Assembly: GCA_030068145.1 (NCBI GenBank)
Contig: JAPJBO010000015.1
Coordinates: 248,001-312,000, forward strand
From: Diplonema papillatum
Lineage: Eukaryota; Euglenozoa; Diplonemea; Diplonemida; Diplonemidae
Reading direction: 5' to 3'
Length of the DNA: 64,000 nt
Shown: in pieces, positions 63,705 to 64,000 of the stretch
Numbering within the stretch: the first letter of the stretch is position 1
How the letters are laid out: each line of letters starts with the position of its first letter
Made by a program: the position numbers and the translations under genes
Notes under the pieces: model-generated
What the model was told of the DNA's origin: nothing
Seen by the model: only the letters and a program-made list of their open reading frames with translations
The model's database searches: none

Positions 63705-64000
63705 TTGCTCTCTCTCTCTCTCTCAGAAAAGGTGCGGTAGCGGTAACTTTGAGAACACATACACATGGGCGGGGACTGCTAAGGCGTGGCTACTGCCTTG
63801 TCACACCCCTTTGACTTGTTTTAATAATGTGCTCTCGCTCTCTCTCTCTCAGACGCACTGGGTTTATTCCGCAACAGGGGTTACCCACACTTGACTTCCA
63901 CACACACACACACGCACACACTCTATGGGCTATATTCCGCGCAGGGATTACCCACTACTGAGATCGAACCCACACACACACACACACACTCTCTCTCTCT
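63705..64000. repeat. (CT)n and (CA)n microsatellites at the window edge
   Basis: (CT)n at 63709-63724, 63836-63852 and 63989-64000; (CA)n at 63899-63923 and 63970-63988. Between them GGGATTACCCACTACTGAGA repeats the phrase seen at 57236. The array continues past the window. Confidence 0.8.

Larger units (their letters stand above)
55998..64000. other. 8-kb stretch without a supported gene
   Basis: Holds (CA)n tracts, families C (57925, 58862, 59078), B (58160, 60515) and A (59124), two arrays of a 10-11-bp CGATTACACT unit (60837, 62534), and (CT)n/(CA)n at the right edge. A 70-codon frame at 61218-61430 has a faint leucine-rich-repeat look (QAIGQALGRHPVLEDVKF) but is too short to call. Confidence 0.55.

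Overview
The window looks like nuclear DNA of a unicellular eukaryote. Protein genes are interrupted by spliceosomal introns (GT..AG, donors such as GTGCGC, GTATGC, GTAAGT), the exons are GC-rich with strong C/G third-position use, and about two thirds of the sequence is gene-poor DNA packed with small dispersed repeats, hairpins, minisatellites and long poly-C/poly-G tracts. A class I phosphodiesterase, a six-helix membrane class III cyclase, a PP2C phosphatase and a eukaryotic topoisomerase II with a Lys/Asp-rich tail fit an alveolate or stramenopile-type alga (a chromerid is my best guess). That placement is inference from style and gene content, not from a marker gene. All supported genes lie on the + strand.

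Layout. 0-9.6 kb: an RNase H remnant of a retroelement, several repeat families (called A, B, C, D, E here), and a 1.45-kb fold-back element (5148-6595) with ~450-bp inverted arms around an intact 114-codon frame. 9.6-10.8 kb: secreted GH105-like hydrolase, one exon. 14.5-19.0 kb: seven-exon cyclic nucleotide phosphodiesterase. 19-23.7 kb: a ~210-bp tandem array and three identical 143-bp units, each with a tRNA-like pol III promoter pair. 23.7-24.3 kb: secreted lipocalin. 26.9-28.35 kb: a small gene of unknown function and two decayed tandem copies. 29.4-34.3 kb: DNA topoisomerase II. 34.3-42.3 kb: repeats, including a 2.24-kb inverted-repeat element with CACTAGT-rich ends that holds a piece of an EF-hand gene. 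42.3-45.1 kb: membrane adenylyl cyclase with a second, degenerate cyclase-like half. 45-51 kb: hairpins, palindromes, a 30-bp minisatellite. 51.2-52.1 kb: first exon of a gene with a possible Alba-like domain, its intron occupied by a 0.6-kb MITE. 53.6-56.0 kb: four-exon PP2C phosphatase. 56-64 kb: microsatellites and repeats, no supported gene.

How the genes fit together. There is no operon-like logic, but the cyclase (makes cAMP) and the phosphodiesterase (destroys it) are 23 kb apart on the same strand, with a PP2C phosphatase further on, so the window holds three parts of a second-messenger/phosphorylation circuit. The hydrolase and the lipocalin are both secreted. The most unusual content is the repeat landscape: families A and B share the same ~20-bp terminal inverted repeat, at least two larger inverted-repeat elements carry reading frames or gene pieces, and the introns hold the same repeats as the intergenic DNA.
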